A stretch of DNA of 54,440 nucleotides from Burkholderiaceae bacterium (GCA_019234815.1 JAFALA010000073.1:1-54440); one strand, 5' to 3'. Shown: positions 1 through 8,565, counted from the stretch's first letter. The notes: generated by a model not told the origin, from the sequence alone. Translations and numbers: made by a program.

Positions 1-209
1 CCGGGCTGCGGCGTGCCGGGCGGAACGCCGGAGGCCGAGGGTGCCACCGGCGCGGCCGCGCGCGTACCGTTGTTGCCGGAGCTGGCGATGGCCTGCGAGA
101 TCTGCGAGGACAGCTGGCTGACGGAGGCGCAACCCGAGAGCAGCGCGAACGTGAGGACGAGGGCGGCGCGTGCAGCCGCCAGGCCGCGGTCGCGGCAAGG
201 AACGATCAT
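1..209 (-). CDS. Putative lipoprotein, N-terminal part (runs off left edge)
   Basis: An open frame starts with ATG at 209 on the minus strand and is still open at base 1, giving about 69 residues. The N-terminus has basic residues, a hydrophobic stretch and a lipobox ending LLSGC, with the lipidated Cys at residue 27. This is the pattern of a lipoprotein signal peptide, so the mature protein should be anchored in the envelope. After the Cys comes a Ser/Gln-rich stretch and then a Pro/Ala-rich linker. An AGGTGA-like ribosome site lies a few bases upstream of the start. Most of the protein lies outside the window and no family can be assigned. Confidence 0.6.
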   Translation of the reverse strand, partial: MIVPCRDRGLAAARAALVLTFALLSGCASVSQLSSQISQAIASSGNNGTRAAAPVAPSASGVPPGTPQP

Positions 210-387
210 GGCTTCACCTGTGCGGTGCGGAGCGCTCCCACGCCCCAAGGCGCGATTGTGAGTGCGCCCGCCGGCGGGAGTTCCACCCGATTTTCCCGCG
301 CTCGCGCGCCGCAATCGGCAATGCCCCGACGAGGCGCACGTGAACGAATCGAGATTTGCGCCGTGCAGGCGCGCCCGCGCGCCGGGG

Positions 388-2052
388 CTACTTGAGGGCC
401 TTGAAGCGCAGGCGGTGCGGCCGTGCGCCTTCGTCGCCGAGGCGCTTCTTCTTGTCCGCCTCGTACTCCTGGTAGTTGCCGGCGTAGAAGAACCACTTGG
501 AATCGCCTTCGGCAGCGAGGATGTGCGTGCAGATGCGGTCGAGGAACCAGCGATCGTGCGAGATCACCATGGCAGAGCCGCCAAATTCGAGCAGCGCCTC
601 TTCGAGCGCGCGCAGGGTTTCGACGTCCAGGTCATTGGACGGTTCGTCGAGCATCAGCACGTTGCCGCCCAGGGCCAGGGTTTTGGCCAGGTGCAAACGG
701 CCGCGCTCACCGCCGGAGAGCTGCCCGACCAGTTTTTGCTGGTCGTTGCCCTTGAAGTTGAAGCGGCCGATGTAGGCACGCGACGGCATGACGAACTTGC
801 CGACGACGATGTTGTCGAGGCCGCCCGACACGTCTTCCCACACGGTCTTGCTGGCGTCCAGGCTGGCACGGCTCTGGTCGACAAAAGCCAGCTTGGCGGT
901 CTTGCCGATGCTGACCTCGCCGCTGTCGGGCGTCTCCGCGCCCTGGATCATGCGGAACAGGGTCGACTTGCCCGCGCCGTTGGGGCCGATGATGCCGACA
1001 ATGGCACCTGCCGGCACCTTGAAGCTCAGGTTGTCGATCAGCACGCGGTCGCCGAAGCTCTTGGTGACGTTGTTGAACTCGATCACCTCGTTGCCCAGGC
1101 GCTCGGCCACGGGAATGAAGATCTCGTTGGTCTCATTGCGCTTCTGATATTCGACGTCGCTCAGTTCCTCGAAGCGGGCCAGACGCGCCTTGCTCTTGGC
1201 CTGGCGGCCCTTGGCGTTGGAGCGAACCCACTTGAGCTCCTCCTTCATCGCCTTCATGCGGGCGTCTTCGGATTTCTGCTCCTGCTCCAGGCGGCGTTCC
1301 TTCTGGTCCAGCCAGTCGGAGTAGTTGCCCTTCCAGGGGATGCCATGGCCGCGGTCCAGTTCAAGAATCCACTCGGCCGCGTTGTCGAGGAAGTAACGGT
1401 CGTGGGTGATGGCCACCACGGTGCCAGGGAAGCGCTGCAGGAACTGCTCCAGCCATTCGACCGATTCGGCGTCCAGGTGGTTGGTCGGTTCGTCCAGCAG
1501 CAGCATGTCGGGCTTGGACAGCAGCAAGCGGCACAGCGCCACGCGGCGCTTCTCGCCACCCGAAAGCACGCCGATCACGGCGTCCCAAGGCGGCAGGTTC
1601 AAGGCATCAGCGGCCAGTTCCAATTGCAGGTCGGTGTTTTCGGAGCCGGCAGCGGCAATGATGGCCTCCAACTCACCCTGCTCGGCGGCCAGCGCGTCGA
1701 AGTCGGCATCCTCCTCGGCATAGGCGGCATAGACCTCGTCAAGCCGCTTCTTGGCTGCCAGCACGCCGCCGATGCCCTCCTCCACGGCCTCACGAACAGT
1801 CTGCTCGGGATTGAGCTTGGGCTCCTGCTCCAGATAGCCGATCTTGATGCCTGGCATCGGGACGGCTTCGCCTTCGATCTCCTTGTCCACGCCCGCCATG
1901 ATCTTGAGCAGCGTGGACTTGCCCGAACCGTTCAGGCCCAGCACGCCAATCTTGGCGCCGGGAAAGAAAGACAGCGAGATGTCCTTGAGGATGTGGCGTT
2001 TCGGGGGAACCGTCTTGTTGACACGGTTCATGGAAAAAACATACTGCGCCAT
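388..2052 (-). CDS. ettA: Energy-dependent translational throttle protein EttA (ABC-F ATPase)
   Basis: 554 residues, matching the length usual for EttA. ABC-F proteins of this type bind the ribosomal E site and couple translation to the ATP/ADP state. Two ABC cassettes are visible: Walker A GLNGSGKST (K45) and later GPNGAGKST, signatures LSGGEKRR and LSGGERGR, and Walker B segments LLLDEPTNHLD and LMLDEPSNDLD, with the long charged linker between them that marks ABC-F proteins. There are no membrane segments. The start MAQYVFSMNRV is chosen because it matches the family; the frame is open further upstream, but that part is a repeated leader. The GGAG ribosome site sits inside the last codons of a leader mini-ORF (2055-2132), so translation may be coupled to it. 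Confidence in the family is high. Confidence 0.95.
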   Translation of the reverse strand: MAQYVFSMNRVNKTVPPKRHILKDISLSFFPGAKIGVLGLNGSGKSTLLKIMAGVDKEIEGEAVPMPGIKIGYLEQEPKLNPEQTVREAVEEGIGGVLAAKKRLDEVYAAYAEEDADFDALAAEQGELEAIIAAAGSENTDLQLELAADALNLPPWDAVIGVLSGGEKRRVALCRLLLSKPDMLLLDEPTNHLDAESVEWLEQFLQRFPGTVVAITHDRYFLDNAAEWILELDRGHGIPWKGNYSDWLDQKERRLEQEQKSEDARMKAMKEELKWVRSNAKGRQAKSKARLARFEELSDVEYQKRNETNEIFIPVAERLGNEVIEFNNVTKSFGDRVLIDNLSFKVPAGAIVGIIGPNGAGKSTLFRMIQGAETPDSGEVSIGKTAKLAFVDQSRASLDASKTVWEDVSGGLDNIVVGKFVMPSRAYIGRFNFKGNDQQKLVGQLSGGERGRLHLAKTLALGGNVLMLDEPSNDLDVETLRALEEALLEFGGSAMVISHDRWFLDRICTHILAAEGDSKWFFYAGNYQEYEADKKKRLGDEGARPHRLRFKALK

Positions 2053-2054
2053 GG

Positions 2055-2132
2055 TTACAGGGCTCCGAATGAAAGAACTGAATGAGGACCGCCGAAGGCG
2101 GGCAGGTGTTTCGCAAAAACATACTGCGCCAT
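2055..2132 (-). CDS. Leader mini-ORF immediately upstream of ettA (25 codons)
   Basis: ATG at 2132 opens a 25-codon frame starting MAQYVF, the same six residues as EttA, and ending LSFGAL followed by TAA. Two bases after the TAA comes the ettA ATG, and the GGAG likely to serve ettA lies inside the last codons. This geometry would allow translational coupling or termination-reinitiation. The frame is one of two tandem copies; its partner is 2135-2215. Whether the peptide is made is inference: it is too short for codon statistics, and the evidence is its pairing with the second copy. Confidence 0.45.
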   Translation of the reverse strand: MAQYVFAKHLPAFGGPHSVLSFGAL

Positions 2133-2134
2133 GG

Positions 2135-2215
2135 TTACAGGGCTCCGAACGAAAGAATTGAATAAGGGCCGCCGCAGGCTGGCAGTTTTTTCGCCAAAAA
2201 GACGTGCTGGGCCAT
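2135..2215 (-). CDS. Second, distal leader mini-ORF of ettA (26 codons)
   Basis: ATG at 2215 opens 26 codons starting MAQHVF and again ending LSFGAL with TAA, two bases before the start of the proximal mini-ORF. Against the proximal copy it has one extra codon (a 3-bp indel) and 12 substitutions, seven of them at third codon positions and only one at a second position. The last 20 bases before the next ATG, with the GGAG, are nearly identical in both copies. No strong ribosome site precedes the distal start. The frame-preserving difference suggests that the peptide, or its translation, matters. Confidence 0.4.
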   Translation of the reverse strand: MAQHVFLAKKLPACGGPYSILSFGAL

Positions 2216-2313
2216 GATGACTCTGTAGAGGTATGCGACGTAATAAGAGCGCCGCTGGGGCGCTTCAAACACGTATTGTCGCCGCCCTTTGGGGTTTGCA
2301 TGTCCAAACGTGG

Positions 2314-2346
2314 CAAATCGAAGTCAAATCGAGGCCAAATCGAGGC
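2314..2346. repeat. Three tandem 11-bp repeats upstream of the ettA leader
   Basis: CAAATCGAAGT is followed by two copies of CAAATCGAGGC without gaps (2314-2324, 2325-2335, 2336-2346). They lie between the 3' end of the yfiB-like gene and the ettA leader. The 11-bp period is close to one helical turn, which would place the repeats on one DNA face, but no regulator can be named. The rest of the 2216-2368 gap holds a small hairpin (2248-2264) and nothing else I recognise. Confidence 0.7.
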
Positions 2347-2368
2347 GACACATGAGACACAGTGACGA

Positions 2369-2890
2369 TCAGATGGCCGAAACGATCAGCGTGACGCGGC
2401 GATTCTGGGCCCGTCCCGTTTCCTTGGTGTTGTCTGCAATGGGCTTTTGAGCGCCAAAACCTACTGTGGCCAAGCTATTCTCGGCAAAACCCGACTCGAC
2501 CAAGGCTTGGCTCACGGCCTGGGCTCGGCGCACGGACAGGCGCGTGTTGTACTCGTCCGTCCCCACATTGTCGGAGTGGCCTTCGACGCGCATGGCGGCG
2601 ATGCCCAGATCAACCAATTGCCGGCCCATGCGCACCAACTCGACGCGCTGCATGGGCTTCAAGGCATCCGAATTGAAGTCGAACAGCAAATTGTCGGAGA
2701 GATTCAGCTCCATGCCCTGCGCCGTTTCCTCGAAACCCATGGCCTTGAGCGCGGACATGCGGGTCGCGCGTGCATCGACCGGCGGTGCATGCTGACAGCC
2801 GGACAACAGGGCAACCATGAGCAGGACCATCGCACAGCACCAGCGTTGACGCCACACTCGAACCAGGCAACACAATGAGGCATTCGACAT
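2369..2890 (-). CDS. yfiB: OmpA-like lipoprotein, YfiB-type
   Basis: 173 residues with a lipobox LLSGC (Cys32) and a C-terminal OmpA-like peptidoglycan-binding domain (about 65-173), including FDFNSDAL and HSDNVGTDEYNTRLSVRRAQAV. In the known YfiBNR system the outer-membrane lipoprotein YfiB binds peptidoglycan and sequesters YfiR, which releases the diguanylate cyclase YfiN. The gene is last in a yfiR-yfiN-yfiB operon, 33 bp behind yfiN, with GGGAG before the ATG. The name rests on this context; alone, the domain would only say OmpA-family lipoprotein. Confidence 0.85.
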   Translation of the reverse strand: MSNASLCCLVRVWRQRWCCAMVLLMVALLSGCQHAPPVDARATRMSALKAMGFEETAQGMELNLSDNLLFDFNSDALKPMQRVELVRMGRQLVDLGIAAMRVEGHSDNVGTDEYNTRLSVRRAQAVSQALVESGFAENSLATVGFGAQKPIADNTKETGRAQNRRVTLIVSAI

Positions 2891-2923
2891 GTTCTCGATC
2901 TCCCGTTTCTCAGTCTGCGGGGC

Positions 2924-4192
2924 CTAGGCCAGCAGCGGCGACTCGCCCGCCGCCGTCAATTGGAACGCGCCCTTTTGCCTGATCTTGTCGCGGTACATGG
3001 CCATGTCGGCCGCCCGCAGCAGCGATGCAACCTCGGCGCCGTCAAACGGATACACCGCCACGCCGACGCTGACCCCCAGGTTCACCTGGTGCGTTGCGTC
3101 CAGCATCACAGGCGTGCTTTGCAGCAGGCTGACCACCTGTTGCTTGACCTTCTGCGCGTCAGTCGCCAGGCGAAGCGGCCGAATCAGCACGACGAACTCG
3201 TCGCCCCCCAGGCGCCCCACCAGGTCGGTGTCGCGGACCACTTGCCCCAGGTGCCGTGCCAACGCCATCAACACGCGATCGCCCGCCTCATGGCCGTAGC
3301 GATCATTGATCTGCTTGAAGCCATTGGCATCGATGAACAGCAAGCCCAGGATGCCCCCATCGGCCGCACAGCGTGCGATGGCTTCCCGCAACTGCGACTC
3401 AAAGAATTGCCGGTTGCACACACCCGTCAAGGCGTCAACACGCGCCTGGATGGACAGCACCTCATGGTCGGTCTGCAAGGCCTCGTGGCGGCGCAAGAGC
3501 TCGTTTTCATGGGCCTGCACCTCGTCGAGCAAGGCATTGAAGTCGGTTCCCAGCGCGTCGATCTCACGCACCTCGGCGGAGGGAGCCCGCCGCCCATAAG
3601 CATGCTCATCCCGCACCGCTCTCGTGTGCTTGGCCAAGGCCCCGAGCGGCCGCAACACCACGCGCTCCAGGCGGCGCGACACCATCAGCACCGCCAGGAT
3701 GGTCATGCCCATGCTGAACATCACGCCCAGCAGGGACCAGCTCAGCAGCTGCACATAGGCCTTTGTGTCGCCATGGACCTCGACAACGTCATCCAGTTCA
3801 TCTGCATCGCTCCCCACCGGACTGCGCGCATACATCGGGAACCAGGCCTGCACCTTGGCGGTCATCCAATCGTTGCTGGAGGGGCGCCGGTACTGCGCCA
3901 ATATTTCACCCGATCGCAAGACCACGCGCGCGTCGGCCAGTTGCTCCCGCTCCACGAATTCCTTCAACAGGGCTTGAGTCGCCATGCGGTCACGAAACGT
4001 CACCGCCGCCTCCGAGGAATAGGCCATCGAGCGCGAAGCCAGCTCAAGGTTGTGAAGCAGCAGCGAGCGCAGCACCAGCGCGGCGCCCATCGTCAGCACC
4101 AGGCCGACGGTCAGCAATGCCACCAAGGCCACGCTCAATTGAGCGCGGCGCAGCACTTGCGCCAGGGAACGGGTCCGGGTTTCGACGCTCAT
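2924..4192 (-). CDS. yfiN: Membrane diguanylate cyclase, YfiN/TpbB-type
   Basis: 422 residues: a transmembrane segment at about 18-46, a periplasmic sensor region (about 47-147), a second transmembrane segment (about 148-172), a HAMP-like stretch, and a GGDEF domain with GGDEF intact at 329-333. RDTD five residues before it fits the product-inhibition I-site (RxxD). It should make c-di-GMP from two GTP at the inner membrane. In the known system periplasmic YfiR represses YfiN. The start overlaps the yfiR stop as ATGA, so the two are probably translationally coupled. Gene order, topology and intact catalytic motif all agree. Confidence 0.92.
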   Translation of the reverse strand: MSVETRTRSLAQVLRRAQLSVALVALLTVGLVLTMGAALVLRSLLLHNLELASRSMAYSSEAAVTFRDRMATQALLKEFVEREQLADARVVLRSGEILAQYRRPSSNDWMTAKVQAWFPMYARSPVGSDADELDDVVEVHGDTKAYVQLLSWSLLGVMFSMGMTILAVLMVSRRLERVVLRPLGALAKHTRAVRDEHAYGRRAPSAEVREIDALGTDFNALLDEVQAHENELLRRHEALQTDHEVLSIQARVDALTGVCNRQFFESQLREAIARCAADGGILGLLFIDANGFKQINDRYGHEAGDRVLMALARHLGQVVRDTDLVGRLGGDEFVVLIRPLRLATDAQKVKQQVVSLLQSTPVMLDATHQVNLGVSVGVAVYPFDGAEVASLLRAADMAMYRDKIRQKGAFQLTAAGESPLLA

Positions 4193-4806
4193 GGCACCGA
4201 CACCTTGCGAGGCTTGGCCAGCCGCAGGACCTGCGCGTTGATCCGCAGCCCGCTGCGTGTCACGCCGTCGATATTGACCTCAAACCGGGTTTGTCCATCG
4301 ACAGACTGCATGCAGAAGATGCCGCCGTTGCTGCAGAAATCCGGCCCATGGCCGATGGTCAGCACCGGCTTGTGAGCCAGCTTGCGCAGGGCATGGAGTT
4401 GCGCGGCGACAGTCCACCCTCCGAAATAGACAGCGTCACAGGACGCAGGAATGGGGACGTCGGCCTCGATGGTCCGCACCGCCATGGGCCACTCCGAAGG
4501 GCTTTGCTCGATCTGCTGCGCAATCGAGGCGGCTTGCGGCGCGGTACGTGTGATGCAAATCTCCAGGGTCCGGACCGCGCCAGGCCAGTGCGTGTAGCCC
4601 AACATGCCCACGACGATGGCGTCCGCGCCCAAGGAGGTTTGCGCAGCCGTCATTTCCCGCCCTGCATCCACCGTCTCTGCTCCAACCATCTGAAAGAAAC
4701 TCAAGAAAACCCAACACGAGATCACGCGCAGCGGCAGCCACAACCTCGGGCCTCCAGCACACTTTCTTGAAAATACACTAAAACTGCGAAACATGATCTC
4801 GAACAA
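4189..4806 (-). CDS. yfiR: Periplasmic repressor of YfiN, YfiR family
   Basis: 205 residues with a hydrophobic segment at about 22-43 that should act as a signal peptide. The mature part has the YfiR-like motifs IGHGPDFCSNGGIFC and FEVNIDGVTRSGLRIN. Two Cys pairs are present, C84/C123 and C158/C165; the second has the seven-residue spacing of the disulfide known in YfiR, whose redox state affects its stability. YfiR binds the periplasmic part of YfiN and keeps it off. It is the first gene of the operon and overlaps yfiN by 4 bp. The frame also has an ATG at residue 5, so the exact start is uncertain. Confidence 0.9.
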   Translation of the reverse strand: MFEIMFRSFSVFSRKCAGGPRLWLPLRVISCWVFLSFFQMVGAETVDAGREMTAAQTSLGADAIVVGMLGYTHWPGAVRTLEICITRTAPQAASIAQQIEQSPSEWPMAVRTIEADVPIPASCDAVYFGGWTVAAQLHALRKLAHKPVLTIGHGPDFCSNGGIFCMQSVDGQTRFEVNIDGVTRSGLRINAQVLRLAKPRKVSVP

Positions 4807-4897
4807 CCGGATCTTAATTTGATGGAAATGATGAATTCATTCTGCCATCCGGTTTCCGTTCGAGTCTCCCCCTCAAGCAAGGGCGTGGCACTCCACC

Positions 4898-4904
4898 TAT
4901 AATC
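4898..4904 (+). promoter_or_regulatory. Putative -10 box upstream of rhlE
   Basis: TATAATC lies 143 bp before the rhlE start in the gap between yfiR and rhlE. It matches the -10 consensus, but no good -35 hexamer is found at 16-18 bp. If used, it gives a leader of about 135 nt, as is common for cold-regulated DEAD-box genes. Confidence 0.4.
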
Positions 4905-5046
4905 ACTCCCGACGCTGCGGCTCCAGTCTTGCCTCAGTGTCTTTTTCTTTTTTAGCTCAAGCATGCTGCCCGCGCAGCTCAAAGACTGGCGTTGCTTCTC
5001 AGGCAGCGCAGCCGCGCACTGGATCAGCAAGCGAACTTCGCTGTCA

Positions 5047-6507
5047 ATGAGTTTCGATTCCCTGGGCCTGGCCGCGCCCCTTCTGAAGGCCATCGCCGAC
5101 GCCGGTTACACCCAACCCACCCCCATTCAAAGCCAGGCCATTCCCGCCGTGCTGCAAGGCGGCGACCTGATGGCCGGCGCGCAAACCGGCACCGGCAAGA
5201 CTGCCGGCTTCACCCTCCCCGTGCTGCACCGCCTGGCCGCCGCGGGCCCGCTGCGTGATGCTCGCGGCCGTATCGCTATTCGCGCACTCGTGCTCACGCC
5301 GACCCGCGAATTGGCGGCGCAGGTCGAAGAAAGCGTGCGCACGTACGGCAAATACCTGCCGCTGACCAGCATGGTGATGTTCGGCGGCGTGGGCATGGGC
5401 CCGCAGATCGACCGCCTGCGCAAGGGCGTCGACATCCTGGTGGCGACGCCGGGCCGCCTGCTCGACCACCACCAGCAAGGCACGCTGGACCTCAGCCATG
5501 TGCAGATCCTGGTGCTGGACGAGGCCGACCGCATGCTGGACATGGGCTTCATCCACGACATCAAGAAGGTGCTGGCCGTGCTGCCGGCCAAGAAGCAGAG
5601 CCTGCTGTTCTCGGCCACTTTCAGCGACGACATCAAGGCCTTGGCCGACCGCCTGCTCAACCAGCCCGCGCTGATCGAGGTCGCGCGCCGCAACGCCACG
5701 GCTGACACCATTGCGCAAAAGGTGCACCCGGTCGACCGCGACAAGAAAAAGGAATTGCTCGCCCACCTGATCCGCAAGGACAACTGGCACCAGGTACTGG
5801 TCTTCACCCGCATGAAGCACGGCGCCAACCGCCTGGCCGAGTGGCTGGACAAGGAAGGCATCTCGGCCATGGCCATCCACGGCAACAAGAGCCAGGGCGC
5901 CCGCACCCGCGCCCTGTCCGAGTTCAAGAGTGGCGAGTTGCAGGTGCTGGTGGCGACCGATATCGCGGCCCGCGGCATCGACATCGACCAATTGCCCCAC
6001 GTCGTGAACTACGAACTGCCCAATGTGGCGGAAGACTATGTGCACCGCATCGGCCGCACCGGCCGCGCCGGCGCCAGCGGCGAGGCCGTGTCGCTGGTCT
6101 GCGTCGACGAGCATGGCTTTCTGCGCGACATCGAGCGCCTGATCAAGCGCGAGATCCCGCGCGAGGTCGTGGCCGGATTCGAGCCCGACCCCAACGCCAA
6201 GCCCGAACCCATCGTGCTGGGCCGCATGGTGCTCAACGGCGGCGCGGGCCGCTCTTCCAGCGGTGGTCGCCCAGGCTCGGGCGGACGACCTGGTGGCGGC
6301 CGCTCCGGCGGCGGACGCGGCGGCGACCGACCTTCTGATCGCTCTGATCGTTCCGATCGCAGCCCCCGCTCGGCCGCTCCTGCTGGACAGAGTCGCGGCC
6401 CGTCAACAAATCCTGCTGGCGGCCAGCGCGATGGCCGCCGCGATGCGCGGCGCTCCAGCCAAGGCAACAGCAATGGCGGTGGCCGCCTGACCCAGCCCAA
6501 GCGCTGA
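5047..6507 (+). CDS. rhlE: DEAD-box ATP-dependent RNA helicase, RhlE-type
   Basis: 486 residues. The RecA-like core carries the Q motif region, AQTGTGKT (K51), PTRELA, DEAD (158-161), SATF and HRIGRTGR. RhlE-type helicases remodel structured RNA in ribosome assembly and RNA decay. The last 80 or so residues are a Gly/Arg/Ser-rich tail with [10 protein letters not shown] repeats, a likely RNA-binding extension. The start MSFDSLGL is chosen because it aligns with the family and with the second DEAD-box gene of this window (MSFESLGL); the frame is open upstream without similarity. A rho-independent terminator follows at 6535. Confidence 0.95.
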   Translation: MSFDSLGLAAPLLKAIADAGYTQPTPIQSQAIPAVLQGGDLMAGAQTGTGKTAGFTLPVLHRLAAAGPLRDARGRIAIRALVLTPTRELAAQVEESVRTYGKYLPLTSMVMFGGVGMGPQIDRLRKGVDILVATPGRLLDHHQQGTLDLSHVQILVLDEADRMLDMGFIHDIKKVLAVLPAKKQSLLFSATFSDDIKALADRLLNQPALIEVARRNATADTIAQKVHPVDRDKKKELLAHLIRKDNWHQVLVFTRMKHGANRLAEWLDKEGISAMAIHGNKSQGARTRALSEFKSGELQVLVATDIAARGIDIDQLPHVVNYELPNVAEDYVHRIGRTGRAGASGEAVSLVCVDEHGFLRDIERLIKREIPREVVAGFEPDPNAKPEPIVLGRMVLNGGAGRSSSGGRPGSGGRPGGGRSGGGRGGDRPSDRSDRSDRSPRSAAPAGQSRGPSTNPAGGQRDGRRDARRSSQGNSNGGGRLTQPKR

Positions 6508-6534
6508 GCATCGTTTGACGCAGCGCATGACCCA

Positions 6535-6562
6535 GGCCCGGACACTGCTCCGGGCCTTTTTT
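6535..6562 (+). terminator. Rho-independent terminator after rhlE
   Basis: GGCCCGG (6535-6541), an 8-base loop, CCGGGCC (6550-6556) and six T form a clean terminator 27 bp after the rhlE stop. It separates rhlE from mnmC. Confidence 0.88.
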
Positions 6563-6570
6563 CATCGGCG

Positions 6571-6577
6571 GACAATC
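6571..6577 (+). promoter_or_regulatory. Putative -10 box of mnmC
   Basis: GACAATC lies nine bases before the mnmC ATG, between the rhlE terminator and the gene. If it is the -10 box, transcription would begin almost at the start codon. No Shine-Dalgarno sequence is visible before the ATG, which fits a leaderless or very short leader. The -35 match is poor. Confidence 0.3.
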
Positions 6578-6585
6578 CGTCCAGC

Positions 6586-8565
6586 ATGAAAACGCACGCC
6601 ATCGTTCCTGCCCAGGTGGACTTCTCGGGCTTGAACCCGCCCCACTCCCCGCAATTCGAGGACCTGTATCACCCCCGCGCCGGCGCCTTCGCCCAGGCCC
6701 AGCATGTCTTTCTGCGCGGCAACGGCCTGCCCGAACGCTGGCAGGGCCGGCCTCGCTTCGTCATCCTGGAAACCGGCTTCGGACTGGGCAATAACTTCCT
6801 GGCCACCTGGTCGGCCTGGCGCCAGGACACGCAAGCCTGCGAGCGCCTGATTTTCATCAGCATCGAAAAACACCCCTTGCGCAGGGAAGACCTGCGCAAG
6901 GCTCATGCCCACAGTCCGGCGCCCGAGCTCGCAGCCCAACTGGTCGAGGCCTGGCCACCGCTGACCCACAACCTGCATCTGCTGGACTTCGAAGGCGGCC
7001 GCGTGCGGCTGATGCTGGCCTTGGGCGATGCGCGCGACTGGCTGCGCGAACTGGTGGCCGAAGTCAACGCCTTCTACCTCGACGGTTTCTCGCCCGCCCA
7101 AAACCCGGACATCTGGGACCGCTACACGCTCAAGCTGCTGGCCAGGCTCGCCGTCCCAGGCGCCAGCGTGGCAACCTGGTGCGCCTCGCGCAGCGTGCGC
7201 GAAGCCCTCACGGAAACAGGCTTCCGGGTCGATCTGGCGCCCGGCTTTGCCAACAAGTCGGACATGACGCTCGGCCGCTTCGTCCCGCGCCACACCCTGG
7301 CCAGGCCAGCGGGCAGGCAAGCGCTGGCGCCGACGGCTCGCCATGTACTGGTGATCGGTGCCGGGTTGGCCGGCGCCGCCTGCGCCGATGCGCTCGCCCG
7401 CCACGGCGTGGACTGCACGCTGTTGGAGACCCTGGACGCACCGGCTCAAGCGGCATCGGGCAACCCCGGCGGCCTGTTTCATGGCACCTTGAATCCAAAC
7501 GATGGGCTGCACGCGCGCTTCAACCGCGGCGCGGCCCTGCTGACCGGACGATTGAGCCGCCAACTGCATGACCAAGGCGCCCTGCCCTGGCTGCAGCAAG
7601 GCTTGTTGCGCCTGGAGACACAGCGCAGCCTGGTGCAGATGCAGGCCGTGCTGCAGCAGTTGGGCCTGCCCGCCGACTATGTGCAGGCGCTGGACAGCGA
7701 CCAGGCGGCCCGGATGAGCGGCTGGCCGCTGCGCCAGCCGGCTTGGTTCTACCCGGGCGGCGGCGCGCTGGCGCCGGGCGACTACGTGCGGGCCCTTCTG
7801 GCTCGTTCAGCCCATCGCGCCCGGCTGTGCACGCGGGCCGCGGTCGCCACATTGCAAATCCGCGATGCAGGCTGCCTGGCCCTGGACGCGCAAGGCCAAG
7901 TCCTGGCGCAGGGCGATGCCGTCGTGATCACGGCCGGCGCCGCCAGCCTGGATCTTGCCCGCAGCGCCTTCGTCGGCGCCTATCCCGAATCGACCGCATC
8001 CGGCATCGTGTGGCCGGACATGGTGAGCCAGCGAGGACAGATCACCCAGGTCCGCGCGACATCTGCCGATCTGTTCGCACCCGCCCTGCCTCTGGCAGGC
8101 ACCGGCTACGCGCTGGCGGAGCCCGGCCCGGATGGCGTGCCGCTGCGCGACAGCCTGTTCTGCGGCGCGACCACGCAAGACCATGACCTGGATCCGCAGC
8201 TGCGCGCAAGCGATCAGGCCTTCAATTTGCAGCAGTTGCGCACGCTCTCAGGCATGGACTGGCCCGAGCCCGAGCAATGGACCGGCCGGGTCGGCTGGCG
8301 CGCCGTGACCGCCGACAAGCTGCCCCTGGTCGGCGCCCTGGGCACCCTGCCGGCTGATGGACGCAACGATCAGGTGCGCCTGCTCCCGCGCTTGCCCGGC
8401 CTGCTGCTGTGCACCGGCCTGGCCTCGCGCGGCATCACCTGGGCGGCCTTGTGCGGTGAGTTGGCAGCCAGCCAATTGCTGGGTACGCCGCGCCCCGTTG
8501 AGGCCAGCCTGCTGGATGCCGTCGATCCAATGCGCTTTGCCGTCAGGCAATCACGCGGCGCCTGA
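6586..8565 (+). CDS. mnmC: Bifunctional tRNA mnm5s2U34 methyltransferase / FAD oxidoreductase MnmC
   Basis: 659 residues, close to the two-domain E. coli enzyme. The N-terminal part (about 1-245) is the SAM-dependent methyltransferase, with ETGFGLGNNFLATW and YLDGFSPAQNPDIW. A dinucleotide-binding motif VIGAGLAGAACADALA starts near residue 253 and opens the FAD-dependent DAO-like half, which converts cmnm5(s2)U34 to nm5(s2)U34. The methyltransferase half then makes mnm5(s2)U34 in the wobble position of several tRNAs. The gene ends two bases before the end of convergent rpiA. No ribosome site is seen. Confidence 0.95.
   Translation: MKTHAIVPAQVDFSGLNPPHSPQFEDLYHPRAGAFAQAQHVFLRGNGLPERWQGRPRFVILETGFGLGNNFLATWSAWRQDTQACERLIFISIEKHPLRREDLRKAHAHSPAPELAAQLVEAWPPLTHNLHLLDFEGGRVRLMLALGDARDWLRELVAEVNAFYLDGFSPAQNPDIWDRYTLKLLARLAVPGASVATWCASRSVREALTETGFRVDLAPGFANKSDMTLGRFVPRHTLARPAGRQALAPTARHVLVIGAGLAGAACADALARHGVDCTLLETLDAPAQAASGNPGGLFHGTLNPNDGLHARFNRGAALLTGRLSRQLHDQGALPWLQQGLLRLETQRSLVQMQAVLQQLGLPADYVQALDSDQAARMSGWPLRQPAWFYPGGGALAPGDYVRALLARSAHRARLCTRAAVATLQIRDAGCLALDAQGQVLAQGDAVVITAGAASLDLARSAFVGAYPESTASGIVWPDMVSQRGQITQVRATSADLFAPALPLAGTGYALAEPGPDGVPLRDSLFCGATTQDHDLDPQLRASDQAFNLQQLRTLSGMDWPEPEQWTGRVGWRAVTADKLPLVGALGTLPADGRNDQVRLLPRLPGLLLCTGLASRGITWAALCGELAASQLLGTPRPVEASLLDAVDPMRFAVRQSRGA

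Larger units (their letters stand above)
2036..2215. repeat. Tandem 80/83-bp duplication of the ettA start region
   Basis: The ettA start (CAT at 2050-2052 on the plus strand) is followed upstream by two further copies of the same start context, at 2130-2132 and 2213-2215. The spacings are 80 and 83 bp. The units 2053-2132 and 2133-2215 share most bases, and the first few ettA codons match the beginnings of both. The unit lengths are not multiples of three, so the copies are not in-frame extensions of ettA; each closes with its own TAA. Confidence 0.85.

Noticed and set aside
371..386. GC palindrome just past the ettA stop as terminator
   Set aside because: There is a self-complementary stem but no T-run on the minus strand, so a rho-independent terminator cannot be claimed.
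262..2085. Long open frame (607 codons) on the plus strand
   Set aside because: It lies opposite ettA, whose motifs are complete; in this GC-rich DNA antisense frames stay open by codon bias.
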